DNA of 59,475 nt, from assembly GCA_022560615.1 (NCBI GenBank), contig JADFSR010000025.1:1-59475 (forward strand). Direction: 5' to 3'. How positions within the stretch are numbered: the first letter of the stretch is position 1; every line of letters begins with the position of its first letter. The position numbers and the translations under genes are program-made. Below are positions 17,568 through 26,629 of the stretch, piece after piece. The notes under the pieces were generated by a model, which saw nothing but the letters and a program-made list of their open reading frames with translations, was not told the origin of the DNA and did no database searches. This stretch comes from Gemmatimonadota bacterium. Its GTDB lineage: Bacteria; Gemmatimonadota; Gemmatimonadetes; Longimicrobiales; Gaopeijiaceae.

Positions 17568-18151
17568 ACCGCAGCGCACGCGACCTCCTGTGCTCGGGCA
17601 AGCGCAGCTCGCAAGTCCGCGACGAGGTCGGTGGCATCCTCGATACCGACAGAGAGACGCAGCAGCCCCTCGCTGATGCCCGCAATCGCGCGCGCGTCCT
17701 CGTCCATCGACGCGTGCGTCATCGTCGCGGGGTGCGCGATGAGGCTCTCCACACCTCCCAGTGATTCCGCAAGCGTATGGTGCTCCAGCCCGTCCAGGAA
17801 GGCATCTACCCCCGCCCGGCCGCCGTGGAGCTCGAAGCTGACGAGGCTCCCCCACCCGAGCTGCTGGCGAGCCGCGACCTCGTGTCCGGGATGGCCGGGT
17901 AGACTCGGGTGATAGAGCGCCTTCACGGCGGTGTGTCCGTTGAGCGCTTCCACAACCGCGAGCGCATTCTCCTCGTGGACGCGCGACCGTGCCTGGAGCG
18001 TACGAACGCCTCGGAGTGTCAGATAGGAATCGAACGGGGCCCCGGTGACACCCAGGCAGTTCGCCCACCATGCGATCCGCTCGAGCAGCTCAGGCCCCTT
18101 CGAGACGACCGCTCCGCCGACCACGTCGCTGTGCCCGTTCAGAAACTTCGA
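17564..18151 (-). pseudogene. metB: Cystathionine gamma-synthase, N-terminal half deleted
   Basis: PLP-dependent enzyme of the transsulfuration/sulfhydrylation group. Only the C-terminal half remains, from KFLNGHSDVVGGAVVSK (the Lys is the PLP-binding residue) through LTLRGVRTLQARSRVHEENA, VKALYHPSLPGHPGHE, SLVSFELHGG, HTLAESLGGVESLIAHPATMTHASM and LLRLSVGIEDATDLVADL. About 190-200 N-terminal residues are absent. The frame stays open a further 13 codons to 18190, but there it reads out-of-frame metX sequence. The 5' break lies exactly where metX loses its own family-like end, so one deletion removed the metX tail and the metB head. TGA overlaps the GTG of the kinase. Unlikely to fold alone. 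Confidence 0.82.
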
Positions 18152-19176
18152 ATACGGACGAGACGCGCTCGGGCTCCTTGAGGAACGCATCGTGGCCGAA
18201 AGGCGAGGACAGCGTTACGTGCTCGCAGACGCCCGGAGCGCCCTGGGCGAGCTCCTCGACGAGCCACGGGGGGACGAGCGCGTCGGTGTCGAACGAAACC
18301 AAAGTGGTCCGGCTCTCCACGAGCCCGGGATCGACGCAGTGGATGTCGATCGATGTCGACAGGCTCAAGAAGCTCGCCGCATCGAAGACGCTCGCGAACG
18401 CTCCGCCGCGCGCCTCGAGGTAGTCCTGAACCGGGAAGCGCACCGCTCCGCCGTTGGCGTCGAGGCTGGCGAGGTCGAGGCTGTCCATGTCGGGTCTATA
18501 GTCGAAGCGTCGTTCGAACTCGTCGGCGCTTCGGTAGGTGGTCATCGCCAACGCGCGGGCGAGCGCGAGCCCCTCTGCCGGAGCTCCACGTTCTTCGCCG
18601 AGTCGCACGACCGAGCGCTGGATCGACCGCCAGGCCGTTGCCATCGGGTGCGTGCGGTGCGCCGCACACAGCAACACCAGCCCGGACACCCTGCTGGCGA
18701 AGAGTTCCGCAAAAGCGAGAGCGACCATACCGCCGTAGGACGAGCCCACCAACGTGACGGAAGGAACACCCAGAGCGTCGAGCACCGCGGCGATCGCGCG
18801 AGCCTGGTCGTGCGTGGTCACAGGCGCCGTCGTGCGAAAGGTCGAGCTGGGACCCGCTAGGTAGTCGACGCCGATGAGCCGATGGCGGGTCGGGTCGAGC
18901 GCCCGCCCGAGCTCAACTACTCCGGGCCACCAGCCGGGCGAAGGGTCAGCGACCGTCGGAGCGAGATGCCGACCCGCGGAAATGCCTCCGAGAACGACGA
19001 GCGCCGGCGCGTGCGCGGGGCCATGCACCTCGTACGAGACCTCGATGGCCTGGGTCGCGTGATGGTCCAGCTCGATGCGATGGCGTGTGCGACCGGAGAA
19101 GCCCGGCGACGTGCCGGTCGAACAGTATGCTTCAACGTGACCCGCGGGGCCGCGGGCGAGGGCTGCGTGCGTCATG
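18090..19176 (-). CDS. metX: Homoserine O-acyltransferase, C-terminal tail altered by deletion
   Basis: Alpha/beta-hydrolase that acylates homoserine, the first dedicated step to methionine. ATG at 19176 is chosen for the perfect GGAGG six bases upstream; the open frame reaches 19268, but that lies in the riboswitch. Seen: VLGGISAGRH, GVDYLAGPSSTF, nucleophile elbow LVGSSYGGMVAL (second Ser), Asp in SFDTDALVPPW and His in FGHDAFLKEPERV. The core is complete. After VSSVF (about base 18151) the protein reads ~20 residues (EVSERAQRRGRR...) that are metB sequence in another frame, so the true last few residues were lost in the metX-metB deletion. Activity may still be retained. Confidence 0.88.
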
Positions 19177-19179
19177 TCG

Positions 19180-19219
19180 ATCCTCCAGACCGAGATATTC
19201 CATCGGACTCCTGGAGATC
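19180..19219 (-). promoter_or_regulatory. Hairpin that could hide the metX ribosome-binding site
   Basis: In the metX leader, GATCTCCAG (19219-19211) can pair with CTGGAGGATC (19189-19180), with one bulge. The second arm contains the whole GGAGG Shine-Dalgarno of metX. The loop is 21 bases. It sits between the SAM-I aptamer and the start codon, where an expression platform is expected. No run of T follows any stem here, so control of translation is more likely than termination. Confidence 0.5.
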
Positions 19220-19263
19220 GACGCCCTCGAAGCTCGGCGGCTACGCGTTCGCGAAGCGGGCGA

Positions 19264-19376
19264 CTCATCTTCCAATGGACTCTCGTCCATCGTAGGAGTT
19301 GGCACCTTGCGGAATTGCCACATTCCGCAGGTTGCCCCGGCGTCTAAGGGCCTGTCCCTCGACCGGTCTCGATGAG
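19264..19376 (-). promoter_or_regulatory. SAM-I (S-box) riboswitch aptamer
   Basis: Leader of metX on the minus strand. The conserved SAM-I blocks appear in order: CTCATCGAGACCGGTCGAGG, GACAGGCCC, GCCGGGGCAACC, a P3 hairpin GCGGAAT...ATTCCGC, AAGGTGCCAACTCC, a further hairpin ATGGAC...GTCCAT, and GGAAGATGAG. P1 closes by pairing CTCATC (19376-19371) with GATGAG (19269-19264). In the family, S-adenosylmethionine binding turns off methionine genes. Here it would control metX, the metB remnant and aspartate kinase as one unit. Confidence 0.93.
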
Positions 19377-19417
19377 CTGTTTGTGGCGCCAACAGTAGTC
19401 GATCCGGCTGGGGTAGG

Positions 19418-22400
19418 TCAACCGGCGGCCTCGCCGCCGACCCGGGCGCCATCGGCTCGACTGAGCGCCCGGGACCAGGTGAGCGCGAGCCAAGCGATGA
19501 GCGCCGCAGCGAGCAGGCCACCCACTCGTGCGCCGCGGTATGGCCCGATCAGCGCTGTCTCGAGCGCTTCCGTCACCGCAAGTGTGCCCACGATCAACGG
19601 CGCCAAGGCCGGCACGCGTGCACTGAAGCGCACGATCGTAAGGATCACCGCGACGCCGACCAGCGCGGCCCCGATCCAAGCGAGAACCGACTCCTGCAAC
19701 CCAACCGGGACGATCACGGCACCCATGGCCAAGATCGTGAAGCCCACGATACTCCCGTAGAACGTGTGCCCAGCGAAGCGCACGGTGGCCGCGGAGAGCG
19801 CAAGCATGCCAGCCGTGACAAAGAGGAACGGCGTCACGGCGTCGAGCGGCTCGGCGAGGATCGGAAAGAACGCCGAAGCCCCGGAATAGTCGGGGAGCGT
19901 GGGCCGCCCAGGCGAGAGCACGGACGCCATGCTCCCCAAACCGGCGATGAGCAGACCGAGCGCGGGCCCAACCCAGCGCGGAGCGTTTTTTCGGCTACGG
20001 GGCTCGAACCAGGAGTGGCCGAGGCCGGAGATCAGACCGATGCCGGCTCCTCCGATGAGAGCGATCAACAGGAGCCCGAACGCGGCTCCCCCTGCCTGGA
20101 GGGTCCACGGCTGGGCGGTGGAGAAGATCGCCGTGACGTCAGACCAGCCGTTGCCGATGGAGAGCGCCAACGCCAGGAACGTCACTCCCGCAGTAGTGAG
20201 CACCACTCGCGTCGGGAGCCCCCGGCGACTCCAAACGACAATCGCGATGACCGCGCCCCCGACGAAGTTGAGCACGAGCACCATTGCGAGCCCGCCGAGC
20301 ATGAGACTCCGTCGAGTGCCGCTCTCACGCCGTTCTCGGCCCCACTCCTCCGGCACGTGCACATAGCGGCGGACATCCGCGACTTCGCCGCCGGCGACCT
20401 CGACCGTCACGCGCGCCTCGCCTGCCAGGTCGGCCAGGAGTGCCGGATCACGGAAGGTGAACTCCCAGTCGGTCCGAGCCGGGTGCACGGTCTCCTCGGC
20501 GCCCACTTCTTCGAGACGACGGGCTGCGTCCTCTTCCATCACGGTGCCAGCAGCGGCGAGCGCGAGGACTCGCGCCGAGTCCTCGGACAGACTGACCCCC
20601 GCGCGCGCTTCGGGCAGTGTATGAGCCATGCGCCGCAGCCCACCCTCACCGGACACGTACAAGCGAAACTCCTCGACCCGCTCCTCCGGCTCGGCGTCCC
20701 AGTCCACGTAGCGAACAACCCATTGAGGATCGGTCAGGTAGCTGCCGAGAAGCTGATCGAGGGCTCGCTCCCCTCCCTGCTCCAGCACGTACGCGTGCGC
20801 TGCCGAATTCCCGCCTCCCGTGTAGACGATCCGGGTCCAACCCTCCGACACCGCGCCAGAAGCATCCATTGTTTCCTGAGCGATGGCCATGACTTCGGAC
20901 CGTCCGAGCACGAGCGTCGGCAGCGGTTCCCGCATCACGGCCGCGCCGACCCAGAGTAGCAAGCCGACGAGGCCCCCGACGTAGATCACGCGCGTGGGAA
21001 CGGGTAGCTCGGAGGCGGCGTCGGCGCCGGACGGCGCGTCCCGCGCCCTCACCGTTGCCGCGACAACCCCCGACTCCGGACCGCTCGCCGGCTCGGGCGG
21101 AGACCACGCCCGGTTGTACGCCCACTCCGGCGGGGTCGACCGTGCCCTTCCTCCGCGCCGAGCCCAAAGCACGATCGCGGCAGGAACGAGTCCGACAGCG
21201 ACGATGACGCCCTGGTCGAACATCGCGTCCGACGCGAACAGCACCCCCGAGATCAGCGCGAGGTCGTAGAGGAAATGCGTGAGGATCGTCGGCACGAGTC
21301 CGAAGAAGACGTACACCGCACCCCATGTGAGCGCAGGGATGGTAAGCTCGATGACGCGTGCGTACGGAGGCTGTTGCGGGTAGTTCGCGTGCCCCGCCGC
21401 GAAGACCACCGCCTGCACCGCCACCATTCCCCACACCCACAGGTTCTTCCGCCCGTACTTCGCGCCGATGAGCGCGGCACACGCGATCGGTACCGCACGG
21501 AAGATGCTCTCCTCCCACATCGCGGCGTAGAGCGAAATCGACACCGCCTGCAACCACGGCATGTACGTCGCCAGCAGATCCGGCTGCACCAGTGCACCCG
21601 CGGGAGACCACCAGCCGTCGAGCTGTGACGTGCCCAGGTAGAAGAGTACCAAGTACCCGACCTCGAGCCCCAAGAGCACGTACGCGGCCGCCGTGAGGCC
21701 GAGCGCCGAGTTGGACGACGCCACCTCGGGAGACCAGACGCGCCACTGCTGCAGGTGGTCCGGGAAAGCGCGGCGCCCGAGCGACTCCCCCGCCATGAAG
21801 AAGAAACCGAGGATGGGCGTGCCCAGGAAGAAGATCGCACCGGCCGCCGCGACTTGTTGCAGTACGAATGTGTTCGCCGACAGAGCCGTGTCGTAGGACA
21901 TCCACGACAGCGGCAACGCGTTCACGCCGTTCAGTCCGATGAGCAGCGCCGAGAAGCCGCCCCACGTCAGCGCGGTGCGCCACTCCACCCAACGCCGTCG
22001 CAACAACAGGGCCGTTCCCACGCCCGCGCCGAAGAGCACGAAGAACAGCACCAAGATCGACTGCGAAACGAGCGCGATCGCGTTGTTCGTCGAGCGCATG
22101 TCGGCGTACTGACGCGAGAAGGCCTCTGGCACATGCACGAAGTGCGTGAGTTGTGTGAACTGGTCGCCGGCGATGACGAGCCGCACGCGAAAACGAGCCT
22201 CCGCGAGCGTGACGTCGGTGCGTTCGAAGACGAAGGTGTGGTCCACCCGCCCGCTGGGCAGCGTCTCCTCGGAGGACTCGAGCAGCGCATAGCTGGAGAG
22301 GTCGATGGGCCACGCGGCTGCTCCTGCCTCGGCCGCCGCGCGAGCGGCAGTCTCGTCGAGGTTACCCTGGCCGGGGTCGTCCTCCGAGAGTCGCAAACGA

Positions 22401-22828
22401 AAACCGTACGGGGTGCCCTCTGGCGTGAAGCGTACGAGCGCCTCCTCGACCTCCCCCTCCGCGAATCGCCGCACCGACCACTGGTACGGCTGATAGACAC
22501 CCGCCCTCGCCAGGCTCTCGAACGCGTCGCGGCCGCCGCCCTCGAGCTCGACGTACGTCTGGACCTCTGAACCCACCTGCCCGAACGACGCCGCTGAGCG
22601 CGCGTCGGCGGGGGCCCAACCGTATCGCTCGGCGAGTACGGCGGCTTCGGCCAGCGCACTCCCACGGTCCATGGAGATGTCGAGCGAAACGCTGGGCAGC
22701 GCGACGCGGAAGAGCTGGATCGCCGTGACCGCACCGGCGATGCCGAGCGCACAGAAGATGATCCAGAAAGTCGGGCGACGCGTCATGGGCGCTTCCCGCT
22801 CGGCGGCCAAGATGGCCGTCACCTTCAT
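19418..22828 (-). CDS. Large CPBP-family intramembrane metalloprotease with duplicated outer domains
   Basis: 1136 residues, many membrane segments. The central part carries the three CPBP (CAAX protease/bacteriocin-processing) motifs: EESIFRAVP around residue 440 (EExxxR), FAAGHANYP around 480 (FxxxH) and THFLYDLAL around 515 (HxxxD). The protein is three to four times the usual family size. A soluble region after the first membrane helix (residues ~35-230) and one after the CPBP core (residues ~630-830) look like copies of each other: both are PepSY-like and end in HFVHVPEAF... or RYVHVPEEW... just before a membrane segment. ATG overlaps the upstream TGA (ATGA), so it is the last gene of the operon starting at 24746. 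Function probably in processing a membrane or exported substrate. Confidence 0.8.
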   Translation of the reverse strand: MKVTAILAAEREAPMTRRPTFWIIFCALGIAGAVTAIQLFRVALPSVSLDISMDRGSALAEAAVLAERYGWAPADARSAASFGQVGSEVQTYVELEGGGRDAFESLARAGVYQPYQWSVRRFAEGEVEEALVRFTPEGTPYGFRLRLSEDDPGQGNLDETAARAAAEAGAAAWPIDLSSYALLESSEETLPSGRVDHTFVFERTDVTLAEARFRVRLVIAGDQFTQLTHFVHVPEAFSRQYADMRSTNNAIALVSQSILVLFFVLFGAGVGTALLLRRRWVEWRTALTWGGFSALLIGLNGVNALPLSWMSYDTALSANTFVLQQVAAAGAIFFLGTPILGFFFMAGESLGRRAFPDHLQQWRVWSPEVASSNSALGLTAAAYVLLGLEVGYLVLFYLGTSQLDGWWSPAGALVQPDLLATYMPWLQAVSISLYAAMWEESIFRAVPIACAALIGAKYGRKNLWVWGMVAVQAVVFAAGHANYPQQPPYARVIELTIPALTWGAVYVFFGLVPTILTHFLYDLALISGVLFASDAMFDQGVIVAVGLVPAAIVLWARRGGRARSTPPEWAYNRAWSPPEPASGPESGVVAATVRARDAPSGADAASELPVPTRVIYVGGLVGLLLWVGAAVMREPLPTLVLGRSEVMAIAQETMDASGAVSEGWTRIVYTGGGNSAAHAYVLEQGGERALDQLLGSYLTDPQWVVRYVDWDAEPEERVEEFRLYVSGEGGLRRMAHTLPEARAGVSLSEDSARVLALAAAGTVMEEDAARRLEEVGAEETVHPARTDWEFTFRDPALLADLAGEARVTVEVAGGEVADVRRYVHVPEEWGRERRESGTRRSLMLGGLAMVLVLNFVGGAVIAIVVWSRRGLPTRVVLTTAGVTFLALALSIGNGWSDVTAIFSTAQPWTLQAGGAAFGLLLIALIGGAGIGLISGLGHSWFEPRSRKNAPRWVGPALGLLIAGLGSMASVLSPGRPTLPDYSGASAFFPILAEPLDAVTPFLFVTAGMLALSAATVRFAGHTFYGSIVGFTILAMGAVIVPVGLQESVLAWIGAALVGVAVILTIVRFSARVPALAPLIVGTLAVTEALETALIGPYRGARVGGLLAAALIAWLALTWSRALSRADGARVGGEAAG

Positions 22829-24096
22829 CGGATCGACTTCGAGAAGACCGTGCGGAACCCCCGATCGGTCTCGCAGATCGGAAGTGGGTCGAAGGCCGCG
22901 GCCGGCCGGCCGCTTGCTCCCGCCTGCACGCCGTTGGGTCCGGTATCGGGGCAGCCCGCCACTACGCTCAGCTGAATACGGCCGCGGGAGCGGAAGTCGA
23001 GCCTCATGTACCCGGGGAGAGAGGCTGCGAAGAGAGTCTCAACGCCTTCGCGCTCGACCCTCCGAACCGCGGTCCGCTTGCTTGCACTCCCGGAGACGAG
23101 GTGATGCCAGCTAGCGCCCCCGGGCCCCCCGTCCGGGTTCCCGCTCAATTCATGCACCTGGAGCGAATGATCGTGGCCGGCGGCAAAGATGACCGGGACG
23201 CGACTCGAGGCCACGAGAGGCTCGATCACCCTGAGGTAGTCCCGGTAGGCTGCCGCGGCCATATCCTGGTTCACCAGGCGTGCGCGGTAAGCGAGGCCCT
23301 CCAAGAGCTCCGCGTTGCCGCCGTGGGGACCGCCCGTGACGAGCGGGTGGTGGGCGGCCAGGACCACCTGGGTGTCCCCGGCGGCGGCCAGCTCGGACCG
23401 GAGCCGTCGCACGACATCCTCCTTCGACCGGGAGGCACAATCGGGATTTGCCGCCACGCCTGCAATCCACCACTGAGAGTCGACCGCCAGCACGCGCGCC
23501 ATCAGAGCACCCGCTCGGTTCCGGATATCGACTCTCCTCGGACCGGGACAGCCAGCCTCGGGGACCATCGGGAACGTGTCGCTTCCCAGGGCCCCGAGAG
23601 CGAAGCCATCAGTCCTGAGGGCCCTCTCCTGCGCCCGGAGCCGCCGTCTTCCTACCGGGTCGCTCGTGTTCGCCCAGTCGTGGTTCCCCGCTATGAAGCG
23701 CGCCCGCGCCGAGACGCCTCGCACAACCTCGACCTGCGCGTCGAGGAGCTCAAGATCTTCCGGGTGATCAGCACGTACCCCGTCCTCGTAGACGTTGTCC
23801 CCTAAGTAGAGGACCATCACAGGAACACCTCGATCGCCCAGTGCACGGACGCGCTCCCGCAGGTCGTGCAGCACCGGGTTCTCCCCGAACGGCACGTACC
23901 CCGCATCCCCGACGAGGAAGAGGACCGCTTCCTGATCCGATCCGCCCGGGTCGCGGCATTCGAGCGGCGCGCGCATGCCTTGGGCGGGTGGCGGGCACGT
24001 AGTGACAAACTCGTTGAGGCTGCAGCCCGCCGCTACGAACACGATCCCGAGCACGGCCGCGGTGGCCAATGTGCCCCCTCGACGCCCCAAACCCAT
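22825..24096 (-). CDS. Lipoprotein metallophosphoesterase (calcineurin-like)
   Basis: 423 residues from the ATG at 24096, which shares one base with the upstream stop (TGATG). Lipoprotein signal TLATAAVLGIVFVAAGCS. Calcineurin-fold metal motifs in order: FLVGDAGY, LYLGDNVYEDG, FIAGNHDWAN, VVLAAHHPLVTGG and FAAGHDHSLQVHEL. In the family these bind two metals and hydrolyse phosphate esters. A Ser/Gly-rich part (HHLVSGSASKRT) follows the last His motif. It would be anchored in the membrane facing the periplasm. It lies between a small Gly-rich membrane protein and the CPBP protease in one operon. Confidence 0.85.
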   Translation of the reverse strand: MGLGRRGGTLATAAVLGIVFVAAGCSLNEFVTTCPPPAQGMRAPLECRDPGGSDQEAVLFLVGDAGYVPFGENPVLHDLRERVRALGDRGVPVMVLYLGDNVYEDGVRADHPEDLELLDAQVEVVRGVSARARFIAGNHDWANTSDPVGRRRLRAQERALRTDGFALGALGSDTFPMVPEAGCPGPRRVDIRNRAGALMARVLAVDSQWWIAGVAANPDCASRSKEDVVRRLRSELAAAGDTQVVLAAHHPLVTGGPHGGNAELLEGLAYRARLVNQDMAAAAYRDYLRVIEPLVASSRVPVIFAAGHDHSLQVHELSGNPDGGPGGASWHHLVSGSASKRTAVRRVEREGVETLFAASLPGYMRLDFRSRGRIQLSVVAGCPDTGPNGVQAGASGRPAAAFDPLPICETDRGFRTVFSKSIR

Positions 24097-24746
24097 CAGA
24101 ACCTGATCGACCAGTAGAAGAGGGGGATCGCAGCTATTCCGCCACCCCATGCACCGGGCCCCCAGCCGTTGTGGTCCTCACCCGGTCCTGCAAAGACCCC
24201 GATGGCGCCGACCAGCGCCCCCGCACCGAGTCCGATGAATGCGCCCGACCACGCGCCACCGGGCAGCTCATCACGGAGCTCTTCGGGTCCCAGGCTCGCG
24301 AGCACCGCGCTGAGGGCCCCGACGGCAACCCCTGTCGCAACACCGGCCACCGCGCCACGCACCGTCGGTCCGACGGCGTGCCCAACGGTGGCGCCCTCGC
24401 CGATAGAGATGGAAATCGCTCCAACGGCAGCACCCGCTATCACCCACGGCAGAAGCTCGCCGAGGCCCTCGCTCACCGATCCCTCGACGTAGCTGTCGAA
24501 GACGTTCGCCTTCAGCGTCACGAACGAGGCGCCTGCCAGTGCGCCGGTCAGAGCACCGAGCACGGCGCCGCCTACGGCCGACCCAACTCCCGCCTCGACT
24601 GCCTGAGGTGACTGGCCGGAGCCGTGCGAAGGCCCGAGGATCGCAGCGCCGACAAGCGCTGCAGTGAGCGCGAACCGAAGGCGAGGACACCGCGGTGCTG
24701 GGGCGCTGACCGGTCCCGCGGACCGCGAAGCTCGAAAAGCGTGCAT
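24096..24746 (-). CDS. Glycine-rich membrane protein of unknown function
   Basis: 216 residues from ATG 24746; a GTG two codons earlier (24752) also fits. A cleavable or anchor segment (LRFALTAALVGAAILGPSHGSGQ) is followed by three blocks rich in Gly/Ala with glycine-zipper spacing: GSAVGGAVLGALTGALAGA, VIAGAAVGAISISIGEGATVG and GAFIGLGAGALVGAIGVFAG. Such repeats usually pack as membrane or outer-membrane helices. I do not recognise a family. It is the first gene of the unit with the phosphoesterase and CPBP protease, with one-base overlap to the next gene. Confidence 0.55.
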   Translation of the reverse strand: MHAFRASRSAGPVSAPAPRCPRLRFALTAALVGAAILGPSHGSGQSPQAVEAGVGSAVGGAVLGALTGALAGASFVTLKANVFDSYVEGSVSEGLGELLPWVIAGAAVGAISISIGEGATVGHAVGPTVRGAVAGVATGVAVGALSAVLASLGPEELRDELPGGAWSGAFIGLGAGALVGAIGVFAGPGEDHNGWGPGAWGGGIAAIPLFYWSIRF

Positions 24747-24761
24747 GTCCACGCCTCATTA

Positions 24762-24789
24762 GAGGATTTACGCCGGAGGATTTACGCCG
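24762..24789. repeat. Perfect 14-bp tandem duplication
   Basis: GAGGATTTACGCCG occurs twice back to back just upstream of the Gly-rich membrane protein gene, within its presumed leader. It could be a slippage product; no symmetry is seen in the unit. Confidence 0.8.
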
Positions 24790-24982
24790 GTCGCGCTCGC
24801 TCCCGTCGAGCGCGGCGGCCAGCCTGGGGGACCGTAGCCTACGGGCGATTCGGGTGGGCGGCAAACGTAGCCATTGCCCCGATCGCAGACGGCCGTTTCG
24901 TTCTCGCTTCGACCAGGCTCTTCGCCGGCGCTCTCTTCGTCGCTGCGTGTGGCGGCGCCACTAGCCCGAACACTCCGCCACC

Positions 24983-25716
24983 CACTGGATGATGGTCCAG
25001 ACCGGGGCGGCCAACCCGGACGCGCGACAGCTTCCGCTCACAGATCGCCTCATGGAGGAGGCGATGGAGCAAGTGATCACGCATGAGATCGGCCATGCGA
25101 TCGGACTACCGCACAACATGGTCGCTAGCTCGTCCTACCCGGTCGACTCTCTTCGTTCACAGAGCTTCGCCAGCCGGATGGGGGTCGCGCCGACCATCAT
25201 GGACTACGCGCGCCAGAACTACATCGCACAGCCCGGGGACGGATTACGGCCCGAGGACGAGCTCGGGACACTCGACGAATGGATCGTCGAGCGCGCGCAC
25301 GATCGCATGTACAAGTACCTCCCTCAGGGCGGCCTCAGCGTGAGCGACCCACGCGCCCAAACGGAGGACATGGGTAGACGATCCGGTTCGAGCCAGCGAG
25401 TACGGCATGGCGAACCTGAAGCGCATCGTCCCGAAGCTCGTCGAGTGGACGACCAAGCCGGGAGAGGACTACACCGACCTCGCCGAAATCTACGGTGAGG
25501 CGTTGAGCCAGTGGAATCGGTACGTCGGCCACGTGCTCACGCTGGTCGCGGGCGTGCACGTCGACCTGAAGACGTCCGACGAGACGGGAGCCGTCTTCGA
25601 CGGGGTCGAACGCGATCATCAGAAGCGCGCGATGGATTTGCTGGCGCCGCGAGGTGTTCACGGCACCGGTCTGGCTCAACGAGGCCGAAATTCTGGAGCG
25701 GGAGGCGAGGAAATAG
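24983..25716 (+). pseudogene. Zinc-dependent metalloprotease (DUF4953 type), C-terminal remnant with two frameshifts
   Basis: From WMMVQTGAANPDARQLPL the sequence follows the C-terminal third of the large exported zinc proteases common in Gemmatimonadota and Bacteroidota: ITHEIGHAIGLPHNMVAS (HExGHxxGxxH zinc site), SIMDYAR-like TIMDYARQNYIAQPGDG, then DPRAQTEDMG. The frame breaks at about 25373; the homology goes on in another frame as VRASEYGMANLKRIVPKLVEWTTK, GQWNRY-like SQWNRYVGHVLTLVAGVHVD. A second break near 25645 is followed by WRREVFTAPVWLNEAEILE and a stop at 25714-25716. The N-terminal two thirds are gone. A lipoprotein-like leader (RLFAGALFVAACGG) lies just upstream in another frame (24910-24990) and ends at a stop; it may be the original start or chance. 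Confidence 0.78.
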
Positions 25717-25791
25717 GTCGTCGTCGCAGACTTCGGGGCTACGCCATCTAGGTTTATCCCCGCGAACGACCAGCTACGTCGATCTACGTAG

Positions 25792-25820
25792 TTGAGCGTG
25801 TGCGGTCCTGGGCGTATAGT
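25792..25820 (+). promoter_or_regulatory. Sigma70-type promoter before small lipoprotein
   Basis: TTGAGC (25792-25797), 17-base spacer, TATAGT (25815-25820), ending 33 bases before the ATG at 25854, with a purine-rich SD (AAGGGGGAA) between. This is among the best-formed promoters in the window. Confidence 0.6.
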
Positions 25821-25853
25821 GGTTGAGAGGCGGGTTGACCAAGGGGGAATGCC

Positions 25854-26435
25854 ATGAGCGCACGGACACCACTCGCACGGGCCTTCGCCGTCACATTCGG
25901 CGTTGCACTGCTCGCGATGACGACCGGGTGCACTCAGGCGCTCAACTCCGGACTCGCCATCGTGGGCATCGACCGGGACGAGTCCTCGAACCCCTTCGGG
26001 AATTCAAGCCGAGCCGAGTCCCACGGGCAGTTCACCAGCACCTACCAGCACACACCAACGCTGGACCTCTGGACCGGCGTGTCGATCGGTCGGCCCTATT
26101 CCGTGGCGTCGAGCTTGTCGATCAGCCTCAGGGGCCAGAGCCCATCGGGACTGCAGAATTGCCAGGTCTTCCCGATGGGCCTCGCGCGCGTCCTGCCGAT
26201 CGACAACGGCGTAAGTGGCACCCCGCTGCACGACTCCGGTGGCGTCCATATCGGTATTGCCGGTAACCTCGCGCCGTCGAGCACGCTGCTGGCGGGGGAC
26301 GGACTCGGTTTTGCCCGGCAGGCGCTCAGCGCGAGCTCGCGCATGGGCACCGCGGGCAATGAGTGCGGGCAGTCGCTCTTCATGTACGTGCAACTCGGGT
26401 CCAGCCCAGGCACGCCGGTCAGCGTGCTACGCTAA
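25854..26435 (+). CDS. Lipoprotein of unknown function
   Basis: 193 residues. ATG at 25854 with AAGGGGGAA five bases upstream. Leader ARAFAVTFGVALLAMTTGC is a lipoprotein signal with Cys at position 26. The mature part is Ser/Gly-rich and without charged clusters (SSLSISLRGQSPSGLQNC, LLAGDGLGFARQALSASSRMG, ECGQSLFMYVQLGSSPG); two mature Cys might form a disulfide. No family recognised. It is the only intact-looking gene in the decayed 24.9-28.5 kb zone and has its own promoter, so it may be expressed alone. Confidence 0.6.
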   Translation: MSARTPLARAFAVTFGVALLAMTTGCTQALNSGLAIVGIDRDESSNPFGNSSRAESHGQFTSTYQHTPTLDLWTGVSIGRPYSVASSLSISLRGQSPSGLQNCQVFPMGLARVLPIDNGVSGTPLHDSGGVHIGIAGNLAPSSTLLAGDGLGFARQALSASSRMGTAGNECGQSLFMYVQLGSSPGTPVSVLR

Positions 26436-26469
26436 CAAGCCGTTTTTCCACGCCCTTTACCGCGGCCTT

Positions 26470-26586
26470 CTACCCCAGCGCCCGAGCCCTCTCCCGCAGC
26501 ACGAACTTCTGGATCTTCCCAGTCGACGTCTTCGGCAGCTCACCGAAGACCACGGACTTCGGCGCCTTGAAGTGCGCCATGTTGTC
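26470..26586 (-). pseudogene. 3'-terminal remnant of an acyl-CoA ligase gene
   Basis: About 38 codons reading [20 protein letters not shown] then [17 protein letters not shown] and a stop (26470-26472). This is the very C-terminus (A10 lysine motif) of an adenylate-forming ligase and is nearly identical to the end of the intact ligase at 28642. Upstream of 26586 the likeness ends at once. It is either a fragment duplicated from that gene or the last trace of a paralogue. Confidence 0.85.
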
Positions 26587-26629
26587 CCAAATAGGTTCGG
26601 TAACACCCAGCGGCACCTAGCGGCCTGCC

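Noticed and set aside
19766-20959. Plus-strand open frame opposite the CPBP protease
   Set aside because: Charged, low-complexity shadow of a membrane-protein gene.
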